A DNA stretch of 64,000 nucleotides from Mycolicibacterium peregrinum (GTDB lineage: Bacteria; Actinomycetota; Actinomycetes; Mycobacteriales; Mycobacteriaceae): NCBI RefSeq assembly GCF_002102345.1, contig NZ_LQPP01000028.1:1-64000 (forward strand). The letters are read 5' to 3'. Under the pieces are notes generated by a model. It had not been told where the DNA came from and did not search any database. It worked only from the letters and a program-made list of their open reading frames with translations. A program made the position numbers and the translations under genes. Positions 47,861-56,589 of this stretch are shown piece by piece (positions within the stretch are counted from its first letter, which is position 1; every line of letters starts with the position of its first letter).

Positions 47861-49804
47861 TCAGGCGACGGGCGCAGACAGGTCGTAGACCGGGACCTCA
47901 CCGACCATGTTCTTGGTGAAGTGCTCGCGAACCCATGTGGTGATCTCCCCCGCGCTACCGCCGGGATCACGAGGCGGGCCGGGCGGGCCGCCTCGACCAC
48001 CCGCGGGCCGATCGAGGAAGTAGCGGACCTGACCGTCGGCAACATATTGCTGGAACTGCGCCAGCGTGGGCGAGTTGTCGCTACCCGTGAAACCGCCGAT
48101 CGCCATCAACGACTCGCCCGTCTTGAGCTCGAGATCGCTGACCTGCATCGAGCCGACACTGGCTGCGGCCCAGCGACCGTCGGCACCCGCGATGAGCTCG
48201 GCCAGTGCCGGGTCATCGGCGCGCCCGAATCCACCTGGACCACCTGGACCACCCGGCCCGCCGAACCCCATGTCCCGATTTGGACCCGAGGTGGCCATCG
48301 GCCCACCGCCGTGGACTTTGGCCACCGTCTCGACGGTGTAGGCCGCCGTCGCGGCGAGCCCGAAGACCATGGCCGCCAACGCCACCACGGCGGGGATCTT
48401 GCCCGCCCGGTGGGCAGTGATCGCCAGGGCGACCGCCGTCAGTACCGAGCCGATCAGCACGATCCAGCGCAGCGCCGGCAACCAGTCAGGCGTCCGGTCC
48501 AGCAGCACGAACGCCCACACCCCGGTGCCGGCCAGCATCAGCGCCAGCACCAGCCGGGCAGCCAATCGGGCACGGACCCGCCACAATTCGACGACCGAGA
48601 TGCCCACCAGAGCCGCCACCGAAGGCGCCAGCGCCACGGTGTAGTAGGGATGGATGATCCCGTCCATGAAGCTGAACACCACGGCGGTGACCAGCAGCCA
48701 GCCGCCCCACATCAGCACACCGGCCCGCGGTCCGGCAGTGCGCGCGGTGCGCCGGGTCAGCCACAGCATGGCAAGCAGCCCGATCAGCGCCGCAGGCAAC
48801 AGCCACGACGCCTCGGTGCCCATCGACATCCCGAACATCCGGCCGATCCCGGGGTCACCGCCGAACATCAGGTTGGGGCCGCCGCCCGGACCGTGACCGA
48901 AACCGGGTCCACCCGGGCTGGGGCCCGAGCCGGGCCCGTGCCCCTCTTGCCCCAAGATGCGTTGCAGCCCGTTGTAGCCGAAGGCCAGTTGCAACAGGCT
49001 GTTGTCGGTCGACCCGGCAATATAGGGCCGGGAGTCCGCCGGCCACAGCGCCACCAGCGCGAGGTACCAGCCCGACGAGACGATCATCGTCGCCGCACCG
49101 ATCAGCAAGGTACCCAGTCGTTTCCACACTCCGACCGCGGGCGCGGCAACCAGGAACATCAGGGCCAGGCCGGGCACGATCAGGAAGGCCTGCAGCATCT
49201 TGGTCAAGAAGGCGAACCCGAGCGCACATCCTGCCAATGCCACCCACCCGGCGCTGGCCCGTGCCGACACCGGCCCGACGGCACGCACCATGAAGTAGGC
49301 CGCCAGCACCAACAGCAGGACCAGGAGCGCATCGGGATTGTTGTAGCGGAACATGGAGGCCGCGACCGGTGTCAGCGCCAACGCCGCCCCCGCGATCAGG
49401 CCGGCGGCCGGACCGCTGGTGCGTCGCACGGTGGCGTAGAGCAGTGCCACCGCACCCACCCCCATCAACGCCTGCGGCAGCAGCATGGTGAACTCGTTGA
49501 AGCCGAACAGCCGGCCCGACAAGCCCATTGCCCACATCGCCGCCGGCGGTTTGTCGACCGTGATGGCGTTGCCGGCATCCAACGACCCGAAAAGCCAGGC
49601 TTTCCAGGACTGGGTGCCCGCCTGGGCCGCGGCGGCGTAGTAGCTGTTGGCCCACCCCGAGGACCCCAGACCCCAGAGGTAGAGCACCGCGGTGCCGGCC
49701 AGCAGAGCCCAGTAAGAGGGGCGAATCCAGCGCGGTGTCAATGCCTTCGGTGATTCCGCGGTCTCCGCGGCGGCATCTGGTGCCGTGTCGACGATGGTCG
49801 TCAT
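47861..49804 (-). CDS. GT39/PMT_2-type membrane glycosyltransferase (copy 1)
   Basis: Polytopic transferase of the ArnT/PMT fold (YkcB-like) that uses a polyprenyl-phosphate sugar on the outer membrane face. The 647-residue protein has a first helix (about 30-47), the catalytic external loop with Asp in DAGNAITVDKPPAAMWAMGL (about 76-95), some ten helices, a Gly/Pro-rich loop (GHGPGSGPSPGGPG, near 289-302) and a soluble C-terminal part (about 520-647). The frame runs on to 50464 in the GT2 gene; the ATG at 49804 overlaps the GT2 stop as ATGA. It is paralogous to the protein at 51143. Acceptor unknown. Confidence 0.88.
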   Translation of the reverse strand: MTTIVDTAPDAAAETAESPKALTPRWIRPSYWALLAGTAVLYLWGLGSSGWANSYYAAAAQAGTQSWKAWLFGSLDAGNAITVDKPPAAMWAMGLSGRLFGFNEFTMLLPQALMGVGAVALLYATVRRTSGPAAGLIAGAALALTPVAASMFRYNNPDALLVLLLVLAAYFMVRAVGPVSARASAGWVALAGCALGFAFLTKMLQAFLIVPGLALMFLVAAPAVGVWKRLGTLLIGAATMIVSSGWYLALVALWPADSRPYIAGSTDNSLLQLAFGYNGLQRILGQEGHGPGSGPSPGGPGFGHGPGGGPNLMFGGDPGIGRMFGMSMGTEASWLLPAALIGLLAMLWLTRRTARTAGPRAGVLMWGGWLLVTAVVFSFMDGIIHPYYTVALAPSVAALVGISVVELWRVRARLAARLVLALMLAGTGVWAFVLLDRTPDWLPALRWIVLIGSVLTAVALAITAHRAGKIPAVVALAAMVFGLAATAAYTVETVAKVHGGGPMATSGPNRDMGFGGPGGPGGPGGFGRADDPALAELIAGADGRWAAASVGSMQVSDLELKTGESLMAIGGFTGSDNSPTLAQFQQYVADGQVRYFLDRPAGGRGGPPGPPRDPGGSAGEITTWVREHFTKNMVGEVPVYDLSAPVA

Positions 49805-51087
49805 AGTTCTGTCCCTCGATTCGGCGCGGTGGACTGTCGCGTCCGCGCGGGGTGGAAGACCCACCCGCGCAACAGGACGAAGCGCACCACGGTGGCCAAC
49901 AGGTTGGCCGCCACCAATACCGCAAGTTCGACGCCGCGGTGCGGCACGGGCGCCACGACGTGCAAGAGCCCCAACGATCCGCTGGTGATGGCCAGCGCGA
50001 TCCCGAACACAGTCAGCCCCTCCAGATGATGGCGGGTGACGTTGCCCGTACCGGCGATGCCGAAGGTGAAGCGGCGGTTGGCTGCGGTGTTTCCGATCGC
50101 GGTCACCAGTAGGGCGATCAGGTTCGCGGCCTGCGCACCGACACCGGCCCGCAAGGCCGTGAACAGCAGCAGGTAGGCCAGTGTGGAGACCACGCCGACC
50201 GCGCCGAAACGCACCGCCTGGCGCAACAACGATCCGGGGGCAGCCGATTTCCGCGACGACCCGAGCTGCGCGGCGATCGTGTTCACCGGGATCGACCCGT
50301 TGGCGAACCCGCGCAGCAGCCGCCCGATGCCCTTGAGATCGGCCGCTGCGGTGGCGACGATGTCCACCCGGCTGTCCGGATCGTCCACCCAGTCCACCGG
50401 AACCTCGTGAATGCGCAGGCCGCTGCGTTCGGCCAGCACCAGCAGCTCGGTGTCGAAGAACCAACCGGTATCGGCGACGTGGGGCAGCAACTCACGGGCA
50501 ACGTCGGCGCGAATCGCCTTGAATCCGCACTGGGCATCCGAGAACCGGGCTGCCAGGGTCGATTTCAGGATGAAGTTATAGCAGCGCGAGATGAACTCGC
50601 GCTTGGCGCCGCGGACCACCCGTGAGCCACGCCCCAGACGGGTGCCGATGGCCAGGTCGGAGTGGCCGGAGATCAGCGGCGCCACCAACGGCGCAAGCGC
50701 GGCCAGGTCGGTGGACAGGTCGACGTCCATGTACGCCAGCACGGGCGCGTCCGAAGCCGACCACACCGCCCGCAGTGCACGTCCGCGCCCCTTCTCCTCC
50801 AGCCGGACCACCCGTACATCGTCGAGTTCAGCGGCCAGTTCGGCAGCGATGCGCGGGGTTTCGTCGACGCTGGCGTTGTCGGCGATGGTGATGCGCACCG
50901 GCACCGCGAAGTTCTCGGCGAGATACCGGTGCAACCGGCGGACCGAATGGGCAAGCGTGGCCTGCTCGTTGTACACCGGTACGACGACGTCGAGCACCGG
51001 AACCCCGGCCTCCCGCGCGGCGAGAGTGGCGTTCGGCCGCGACGCGAAATGAAAGCGCTGCTCGGGTTCTTGGACCAAGGTTGTCAT
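49801..51087 (-). CDS. GT2 polyprenyl-phosphate glycosyltransferase fused to a GtrA domain
   Basis: Likely makes the lipid-linked sugar used by the flanking GT39 enzymes. The 428 residues contain a GT-A domain (about 30-260; VVVPVYNEQATLAHSVRRLH and the DxD motif YMDVDLSTDLAAL), a YKAIRADVAR-like core (GFKAIRADVARELLP), and a C-terminal four-helix GtrA/flippase-like domain (about 300-425; FGAVGVVSTLAYLLLFTALR). The start at 51087 is preferred over 51159, which lies inside the next gene's frame. The combination synthase plus possible flippase is like YkcC/GtrB-GtrA systems. Confidence 0.88.
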   Translation of the reverse strand: MTTLVQEPEQRFHFASRPNATLAAREAGVPVLDVVVPVYNEQATLAHSVRRLHRYLAENFAVPVRITIADNASVDETPRIAAELAAELDDVRVVRLEEKGRGRALRAVWSASDAPVLAYMDVDLSTDLAALAPLVAPLISGHSDLAIGTRLGRGSRVVRGAKREFISRCYNFILKSTLAARFSDAQCGFKAIRADVARELLPHVADTGWFFDTELLVLAERSGLRIHEVPVDWVDDPDSRVDIVATAAADLKGIGRLLRGFANGSIPVNTIAAQLGSSRKSAAPGSLLRQAVRFGAVGVVSTLAYLLLFTALRAGVGAQAANLIALLVTAIGNTAANRRFTFGIAGTGNVTRHHLEGLTVFGIALAITSGSLGLLHVVAPVPHRGVELAVLVAANLLATVVRFVLLRGWVFHPARTRQSTAPNRGTEL

Positions 51088-51142
51088 GAGTTCATCGTTC
51101 TCCGCAGGCTTGTGATCCGGGTTGGGCGAAGCTATGCGCCGG

Positions 51143-53011
51143 CTATGTGTTCGACGCACGGTGAGTCAGGTCGTAGATGGTGACGCCGTCGACGGTGACC
51201 GGGTTGTAGTGGGCCTGGACCCATTCCGCGATCTCGGTGGCCGCCTGGCTGCCGCTGGGGCTGTGTCCGCCGAATCCGCCGGCCATGATGCGGGATCGGA
51301 TGAAGTAGTGAATGGCGCCATCGTCGACGAGACGCTGGAATTCGTCGAGCGTGGGTGCCGGATCCGTGCCGTTGAAGCCACCGACCGCCATCACCGGTGT
51401 GCGAGTGGCCAATTGGTATCCCGCGGCATTCGACGAGCCCACCACGGCGGCCGCCCACCGGTAGCCGTCGGCATCCGCGGCCAGCGTTGCGGTCAGCGTC
51501 GGCCCGGGATCGGGGGACGCGAACATTCCGCCGAACCCGCCGCCACCACGCGATGGACCGACGGACGGTATCGCCCCGGTGTGCGGCGCGGACGCGGTGG
51601 CGATCGAGTACGCGGCCGGACCGGCCAGGCAGGCCGCGACCGCCAGCACCGCCGTCACCCGCACCATCGGGCGCTCCAACCGTGCGACCATCAGCAGCAG
51701 TACCGCGGCACCCACACCCACCACTGCCACCGCCGCCCGCAGCCACGGGAACGAATCGTCGTTGCGGGCCAACAGCACTGCCGACAGGATCGCGGTCACC
51801 AACACCGTGCCCGACATCGCCGTGGCGGCGCGGAGGTCGGTGCGGTGTTGCCACAACAGTGTCGCGCCGATGCCGATGACCGCACCGACGGCCGGAGCGA
51901 GCGCCACGGTGTAATAGGGGTGGACGATGCCGTTCATGAAGCTGAACACCACTGCGGTGACCAGAAGCCATCCGCCCCAGAGAATCAAGGCGGCCCGGGC
52001 CGGATCGGTCCTGGCGGCCCGGCGGGTCAGGTAGAGGCCGGCCACCAAGAAGATCAGCGCCGCGGGCAGCAACCAGCCGATGTCGGCGCCCATCTGCGAC
52101 CCGAACAGCCGCCCCGGCCCGACGTCGAAGTTCAGATTGCCGAGGCCACCCGTTTCGTCACCGGTGAGCCGGCCCAAACCGTTGTAACCCAATGCCAATT
52201 CGAGAATACTGTCGTGCTGCGAACCACCGATGTAGGGCCGTGACGAAGACGGCCACAACTCCACCAGCACCAGGAACCAGCCACCGCTGAGAACCATGGC
52301 GACGCCGGCGGTGACGACATCGAGGATGCGTCGGCCCAGTGGGCGGTCTCCAGCGACCAGCGCCGCGGCGGCGATACCCGGCAGCACCAGGAATGCTTGC
52401 AGCATCTTGGCCAGGAAACCGAAGCCGAGTGCGACCCCCGCGCCGACGAACCACCAACGGCTGGAGTTCTTTTCGATCCCGCGCTGCACGCAGTAGGCCG
52501 CCATGATGAGCAGCAGCACCAGAAGCGCGTCGGGATTGTTGAACCGGAAGATCAAAGCGGACACCGGGGTCAGCGCAAGGACCGTGCCGGCCAACAGACC
52601 GGCCCACGGCCCGGCCGCGCGGCGCACCGCCGCGTAGAGCACTGCGACCGCACCGACGCCCATGAGCGCCTGCGGCACCAGTACACTCCACGGGCTCAGC
52701 CCGAACAGGCGCACCGAGAGATCGGTGATCCACAGCGCCGCGGGCGTCTTGTCCACGGTGATGGCGTTGCCCGCGTCACTGGACCCGAACAGCATCGCGG
52801 TCCAGTTCTCGGCACCCGCTTGCGCGGCGGCCGAGTAAAACGCGTTGGCCCACCCGCTGATCGACAGGTTCCACAGATAGAGCACCGCGGTGCCCGCCAA
52901 CAGCAGGCCCAGGGCGATGCGCTGGGTGATCGGGGTGGAGCTGCGGGGCGTCGACTCCTCGGATGTCGCCGCCTGCACCTCGGCAGCGGGATGCGCGGCA
53001 ACAAGGGTCAC
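51143..53011 (-). CDS. GT39/PMT_2-type membrane glycosyltransferase (copy 2)
   Basis: A second ArnT/PMT-fold transferase of 622 residues, clearly paralogous to the protein at 47861: both share WAN(A/S)(F/Y)Y(S/A)AAAQAG near the N-terminus, the DAGNAITVDK(T/P)PAA catalytic loop (about 75-88 here), an NPDALLVLLL helix, and a soluble tail ending in a VxxxYDL motif. It begins at a GTG 22 bases after the sensor kinase gene and ends 55 bases before the GT2 gene, so all belong to one unit. Two copies may serve different acceptors or sugars. Confidence 0.88.
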   Translation of the reverse strand: MTLVAAHPAAEVQAATSEESTPRSSTPITQRIALGLLLAGTAVLYLWNLSISGWANAFYSAAAQAGAENWTAMLFGSSDAGNAITVDKTPAALWITDLSVRLFGLSPWSVLVPQALMGVGAVAVLYAAVRRAAGPWAGLLAGTVLALTPVSALIFRFNNPDALLVLLLIMAAYCVQRGIEKNSSRWWFVGAGVALGFGFLAKMLQAFLVLPGIAAAALVAGDRPLGRRILDVVTAGVAMVLSGGWFLVLVELWPSSSRPYIGGSQHDSILELALGYNGLGRLTGDETGGLGNLNFDVGPGRLFGSQMGADIGWLLPAALIFLVAGLYLTRRAARTDPARAALILWGGWLLVTAVVFSFMNGIVHPYYTVALAPAVGAVIGIGATLLWQHRTDLRAATAMSGTVLVTAILSAVLLARNDDSFPWLRAAVAVVGVGAAVLLLMVARLERPMVRVTAVLAVAACLAGPAAYSIATASAPHTGAIPSVGPSRGGGGFGGMFASPDPGPTLTATLAADADGYRWAAAVVGSSNAAGYQLATRTPVMAVGGFNGTDPAPTLDEFQRLVDDGAIHYFIRSRIMAGGFGGHSPSGSQAATEIAEWVQAHYNPVTVDGVTIYDLTHRASNT

Positions 53012-53033
53012 GTTCTCATCGTTGCCGTGGCCG

Positions 53034-54638
53034 CTAGGTGCCGGATTGGTCCATCCTGTGCGTGCCCTGTGAGCTGACGACCGGCAGCCGCACCACGAAT
53101 TCGGTCGAGCCCGCGGTACTGCTCACCTCGATGGTGCCGCCGTGTGCCTTGAGCACCGCGGCCACGATCGCCAGACCCAGCCCGGTGCTGCCCTCCCGTC
53201 GCGACCGCGACGAGTCGCCGCGCGCGAACCGTTCGAACACGTCGGGCAGCAGTGACGCGGGAATGCCGGGGCCGTCATCTGCGACGGTCAGCAGCACCGC
53301 ATCCCGGTCAGGTTTCAGCGACACCGTGACCGAAGTGCCCGACGGGGTGTGGGTACGGGCGTTCGCCAGCAGGTTGGCCAGCACCTGGTGCAGCCGTGCC
53401 TCGTCGCCTTCGACCACCACCGGGTCCTCGGGTAGATCCAGCGCCCACTGATGGTCCGGGCCGGCGATGTGGGCATCGCTCACCGAGTCGACGATCAGCC
53501 GGGACAGATCCACGCTGTCGCGCTCCAGTGGCCGCCCGGCATCGAGGCGCGCCAACAGCAGCATGTCCTCGACCAGTTGCGTCATCCGCGTGGTCTCGGA
53601 CTCCACCCGGTTCATCGCATGGGCCACGTCGGCGGGCAGGTCGTCACGTTTGCGCTGGGCCAGCTCGGTGTAGCCCCGGATCGCCGCGAGGGGCGTCCGC
53701 AACTCATGGCTGGCGTCGGCGACGAACTGGCGCACCCGCGTCTCGCTGGCGTGCCGGGCCGACAGCGCGCTGGCGATGCGGTCGAGCATCCGGTTCAGCG
53801 AGGTACCGAGCTGGCCTACCTCCGTGTGGGCACTGGCGGGATCGACCGGCACGATCGGCGTCGGCAACTCCACCTCGCCGCGGTCGAGTTCGAGATCGGC
53901 CACCCGGCGTGCCGCCGCCGAAACGCGGGACAGCGGGGCGAGTTGGCGCCGCAGGATCAGGATGCCGGCCGTCGTCGCGGCGATGAGCGCGATGGCGGCC
54001 AGCACACAGAACATGCCGAGGACCCACAGCAGGGTGTCGTCGACGACGGCGGTCGGGAGCCCGGTCACGATGGTCTGCGGGCCGCCGTGACGCGGGTGCA
54101 GGCCGATGAGCCGGTAGCGGCCCAGCCCGTCGAGGTCAACGGTTTCGGGTTCCCGCGTTGCCGGGACCTGGGACAGCTGGACAGCCGCGGCAGCGCTGAC
54201 CTCGACACGGTCGCCGTCGGCGGTGATCACCCCAGCGTCAACAGGGCGGTTCGGCGTCACCACCGCTCCGACCGTGCGGGCGGCCTGCCCCGGGGCATTG
54301 AGGAATCCGGGTCCCGGCCCCTCCTCAGGGTCGAACGGAACCCGGTGATGACGGTGCATTCCCGGCGGGGGCGGGGTCCCCGGTGGCGGCGGCGGCAATT
54401 CGAAGATGGCGGCCGAGCGCCTGCCTGCCTCGATCAGTTGATCGTCGAGCTGGTTCATCAGAAACCGTTGCAGCGCAAACTCTGTCGCCACTCCGATACT
54501 GGCGCACACCACCGCCAGCAGGGCCACCTGGGTGACCACCAGCCGGGCCCGCAGGGTCCAGGTCCGCGGTGACCACCAGCGGGTGGCGCTTGCCCCGGCC
54601 GGCACCTCAGCGCGCGGGCCGGAGGACATAACCCGCAC
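53034..54638 (-). CDS. sensor histidine kinase (TrcS/PhoR-like)
   Basis: A 534-residue membrane kinase: helix 1 (about 32-54), an external sensor region (about 55-205) with an unusual Pro-rich PPPPPGTPPPPGMHRHHR stretch (about 82-99), helix 2 (about 206-230), HAMP (about 231-300), the HisKA box with the phosphoacceptor His in FVADASHELRTPLAAIRGY (about 313-331), and HATPase N, G1 and G2 boxes (NLLANARTHT, DDGPGIP, GSTGLGLAIV). It overlaps the regulator gene; an ATG at 54629 is an alternative start. His/Pro richness outside hints at a metal or cationic signal. Confidence 0.92.
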   Translation of the reverse strand: MRVMSSGPRAEVPAGASATRWWSPRTWTLRARLVVTQVALLAVVCASIGVATEFALQRFLMNQLDDQLIEAGRRSAAIFELPPPPPGTPPPPGMHRHHRVPFDPEEGPGPGFLNAPGQAARTVGAVVTPNRPVDAGVITADGDRVEVSAAAAVQLSQVPATREPETVDLDGLGRYRLIGLHPRHGGPQTIVTGLPTAVVDDTLLWVLGMFCVLAAIALIAATTAGILILRRQLAPLSRVSAAARRVADLELDRGEVELPTPIVPVDPASAHTEVGQLGTSLNRMLDRIASALSARHASETRVRQFVADASHELRTPLAAIRGYTELAQRKRDDLPADVAHAMNRVESETTRMTQLVEDMLLLARLDAGRPLERDSVDLSRLIVDSVSDAHIAGPDHQWALDLPEDPVVVEGDEARLHQVLANLLANARTHTPSGTSVTVSLKPDRDAVLLTVADDGPGIPASLLPDVFERFARGDSSRSRREGSTGLGLAIVAAVLKAHGGTIEVSSTAGSTEFVVRLPVVSSQGTHRMDQSGT

Positions 54639-55359
54639 CGCGCAGCGTGTGGATCATCGGTTCCCGTCCGCTGTCGATCTTCTTGCGCAGATACGAGACG
54701 TACAGTTCGACGATGTTGGACCGGCCGCCGAAGTCGTAGCTCCACACCCGGTCGAGTATCTGGGCCTTGCTCAGCACCCGCTTGGCGTTGCGCATCATGA
54801 AGCGAAGGAGTTCGAACTCGGTGGCGGTCAGGGTGATCGGATCGCCGGCCCGGGTCACCTCATGGCTGTCCTCGTCGAGCACGAGATCGCCGACGACAAT
54901 CTTGGCGCCGCCATCCTCGCTGGTGACTCCGGTGCGCCGCAGCAACGCCCGCAAGCGCAGCACCACTTCCTCGAGGCTGAACGGCTTGGTGACGTAGTCG
55001 TCGCCGCCGGCGGTGAGACCCGCGATGCGGTCCTCCACCGAGTCCTTGGCGGTAAGCAGCAGCAGAGGCAGGCCGGGAATCTGTTCCCGCAGTTTGCGCA
55101 GGACGTCCAGACCACTCATATCGGGCAGCATCACGTCGAGGACGACCACATCGGGCGGGCTCTCCCGGGCTGCGGCGATGGCGCTCGCGCCGTCACCTGC
55201 CGTCGCGATGTCCCAGCCCTCATAGCGCAGTGCCATCGACACCAGTTCGGCGAGTACAGGTTCGTCGTCGACTACCAGGACCTGGATCGGATTGCCATCG
55301 GCGCGGCGCATGACGGCGCGCCCGGACTCGGAATCGGTGCCATTGGTCGTGCTGCTCAC
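54607..55359 (-). CDS. OmpR/PhoB-family response regulator (TrcR/PhoP-like)
   Basis: Partner of the kinase at 53034. The roughly 250-residue protein has a receiver domain (VLVVDDEPVLAELVSMALRY; phosphoacceptor Asp in VVVLDVMLPDMSGLD) and a winged-helix output domain whose recognition region, SYDFGGRSNIVELYVSYLRK, is close to that of mycobacterial PhoP. The long frame opens at 55689. I choose the GTG at 55359 (VSSTTNG); the ATG at 55311 (MRRADGNP) is possible. It heads the unit leading to the glycosyltransferases. Confidence 0.92.
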   Translation of the reverse strand: MSSTTNGTDSESGRAVMRRADGNPIQVLVVDDEPVLAELVSMALRYEGWDIATAGDGASAIAAARESPPDVVVLDVMLPDMSGLDVLRKLREQIPGLPLLLLTAKDSVEDRIAGLTAGGDDYVTKPFSLEEVVLRLRALLRRTGVTSEDGGAKIVVGDLVLDEDSHEVTRAGDPITLTATEFELLRFMMRNAKRVLSKAQILDRVWSYDFGGRSNIVELYVSYLRKKIDSGREPMIHTLRGAGYVLRPAR

Positions 55360-55447
55360 CCGCTCATTATTCGCCCGCTCGTTAGGCCCCGACTGAGCGC
55401 TTTCTATGCGCCAGCTGTGAAGAATCGCCACATCTGGGCCAGAGCCC

Positions 55448-55469
55448 GCACACAGCCGGCACACAGCCG
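55448..55469. promoter_or_regulatory. tandem PhoP-type direct repeat
   Basis: GCACACAGCCG occurs twice in succession (55448-55458 and 55459-55469), giving ACACAGC-CGGC-ACACAGC, a 7-4-7 direct repeat with 11-base period. This is the geometry and nearly the sequence of the mycobacterial PhoP site TCACAGC-N4-TCACAGC. An exact TCACAGC lies nearby on the minus strand (55414-55420). It sits between the regulator gene and the DUF5666 gene and could control both. Confidence 0.6.
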
Positions 55470-55489
55470 ACCCCGGCAACGTGGACCAC

Positions 55490-55945
55490 ATGAGCATCCG
55501 ACCCACTGTTGCCGCAGTCGGCATCGCGGCGGCCATCGCGGGGCTCGGCGGGGCGGCGGTATACGCCGCCACCGATACGCAGGGCCCCGGCCGCCACGGT
55601 CCGCCCGATGCGGAGGGCGGCCCGCCGCCGTGGATGGGCGGGCCGGGAATGGACGGGCAATCCCACGACCGGCCCGATCCCGCCACCATCCACAGCGAGG
55701 CGGTGCTGTCCGAGGGTGGCGGCTACCGTACGACGCTGTTCCAAACCGGCACCATCACCGATCTGAGCGCGACATCGGTCACGGTGCGCAGCAACGACGG
55801 ATTCACCCAGAGCTATGCCCTGCCGGACGCCGTCAAACCGCTGTACGAGGTCAACGACCGGGTCCTGATCCGAGCCACCCGCACCGGGTCGGCACCGACG
55901 GACAGTCCGACCGTCACGAGCATCGGCGAGGCACCCGACCGCTAA
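55490..55945 (+). CDS. secreted DUF5666-like protein
   Basis: A roughly 151-residue exported protein: an N-terminal signal or anchor helix (IRPTVAAVGIAAAIAGLGGA), a Gly/Pro/Asp/His-rich segment (about 30-65), and a small OB-like domain (TGTITDLSATSVTVRSNDGF, about 87-106) as in DUF5666 proteins. Those commonly lie beside two-component systems. The start is the ATG at 55490; a GTG nine bases upstream is possible. It is divergent from the response regulator and shares the repeat site. Function unknown. Confidence 0.75.
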   Translation: MSIRPTVAAVGIAAAIAGLGGAAVYAATDTQGPGRHGPPDAEGGPPPWMGGPGMDGQSHDRPDPATIHSEAVLSEGGGYRTTLFQTGTITDLSATSVTVRSNDGFTQSYALPDAVKPLYEVNDRVLIRATRTGSAPTDSPTVTSIGEAPDR

Positions 55946-56181
55946 CCGTTGCCGTACCCATCGGGCAGGTCCACCTTCACCTTCGGCTTGGCGAAAGAGG
56001 TCTCGAGTTCGGTGGGAGCCGTTGTCTTCGTTACGGTTTCACCGACATTGACGGCCGGGACCGCACCACTGCTCGGCGCCTCGGCCACCATCGCACCGAA
56101 TGCGCCCATCGCTGCCAGTGCGATCGCCCCGACACCGGCCATCGCGTACTTGGTCCGCTTGTTGCGTTCGTCTCCTGTCAC
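55942..56181 (-). CDS. small anchored Thr/Pro-rich protein, family member A
   Basis: A 79-residue protein with a basic N-terminus, one hydrophobic helix (about 12-33, TKYAMAGVGAIALAAMGAFG start) and a short external tail VGETVTKTTAPTELETSF... rich in Thr, Val and Lys. The tail aligns with those of the two proteins encoded at 56257 and 56590 (GxTxTxTTxPT core). Its stop overlaps that of the convergent DUF5666 gene by four bases. Not a described family to my knowledge. Confidence 0.65.
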   Translation of the reverse strand: MTGDERNKRTKYAMAGVGAIALAAMGAFGAMVAEAPSSGAVPAVNVGETVTKTTAPTELETSFAKPKVKVDLPDGYGNG

Positions 56182-56256
56182 ACAGACCTCCCTACCGGTG
56201 CCTGCTAGCGAGTTAAACCCGACTTCGCAGGCACCGGTCGGCGAGATCAGCCGCGA

Positions 56257-56517
56257 TCAGTGCGGCGTGGCAAACCCTGACGGGGTGGTCGCCGAGACCG
56301 ACGGAGTGCCCTTCGAGGTCTCAGGGGCCGTCGGCGGAGTCGTCTCGGTAACCGTTTGTCCAGTGGTGATGGCAGGTGGTTCCACCCGCTGCTGGGCTCC
56401 GGCGACGCCCCCGCCCATGGCGACTCCGAGCACAGCGGTGGCTAACCCACCGATCGCGCCGACACCGGCGCTGACCAATTTCAGATTTCGCTGAATGTTT
56501 TCCTTCGCGCTACCCAA
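56257..56517 (-). CDS. small anchored Thr/Pro-rich protein, family member B
   Basis: About 86 residues: a charged leader (SAKENIQRNLKL), a Gly/Ala hydrophobic segment (about 18-40) and an external tail TGQTVTETTPPTAPETSKGT ending PSGFATPH. The frame opens at 56571, but GGAGG with 8 bases spacing points to a TTG at 56517; a GTG at 56526 has no room for a ribosome-binding site. It shares the tail motif and the C-terminal PSGFAxxH with member C. Confidence 0.65.
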   Translation of the reverse strand: MGSAKENIQRNLKLVSAGVGAIGGLATAVLGVAMGGGVAGAQQRVEPPAITTGQTVTETTPPTAPETSKGTPSVSATTPSGFATPH

Positions 56518-56589
56518 TGCGCTCACCTCCGCGCGACGTATAGCCGCGGCGGGTGGCGGTGAAACCACCAACGACGCTCGGTCGCGTGA

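Noticed and set aside
47834..49753. 639-residue plus-strand frame opposite GT39 copy 1
   Set aside because: Arg/Gln/His-rich antisense shadow with no ribosome-binding site; the minus-strand transferase explains the region.
54532..56208. 558-residue plus-strand frame across the regulator and DUF5666 gene
   Set aside because: Crosses two supported genes and an intergenic region in a different frame; no homology seen.
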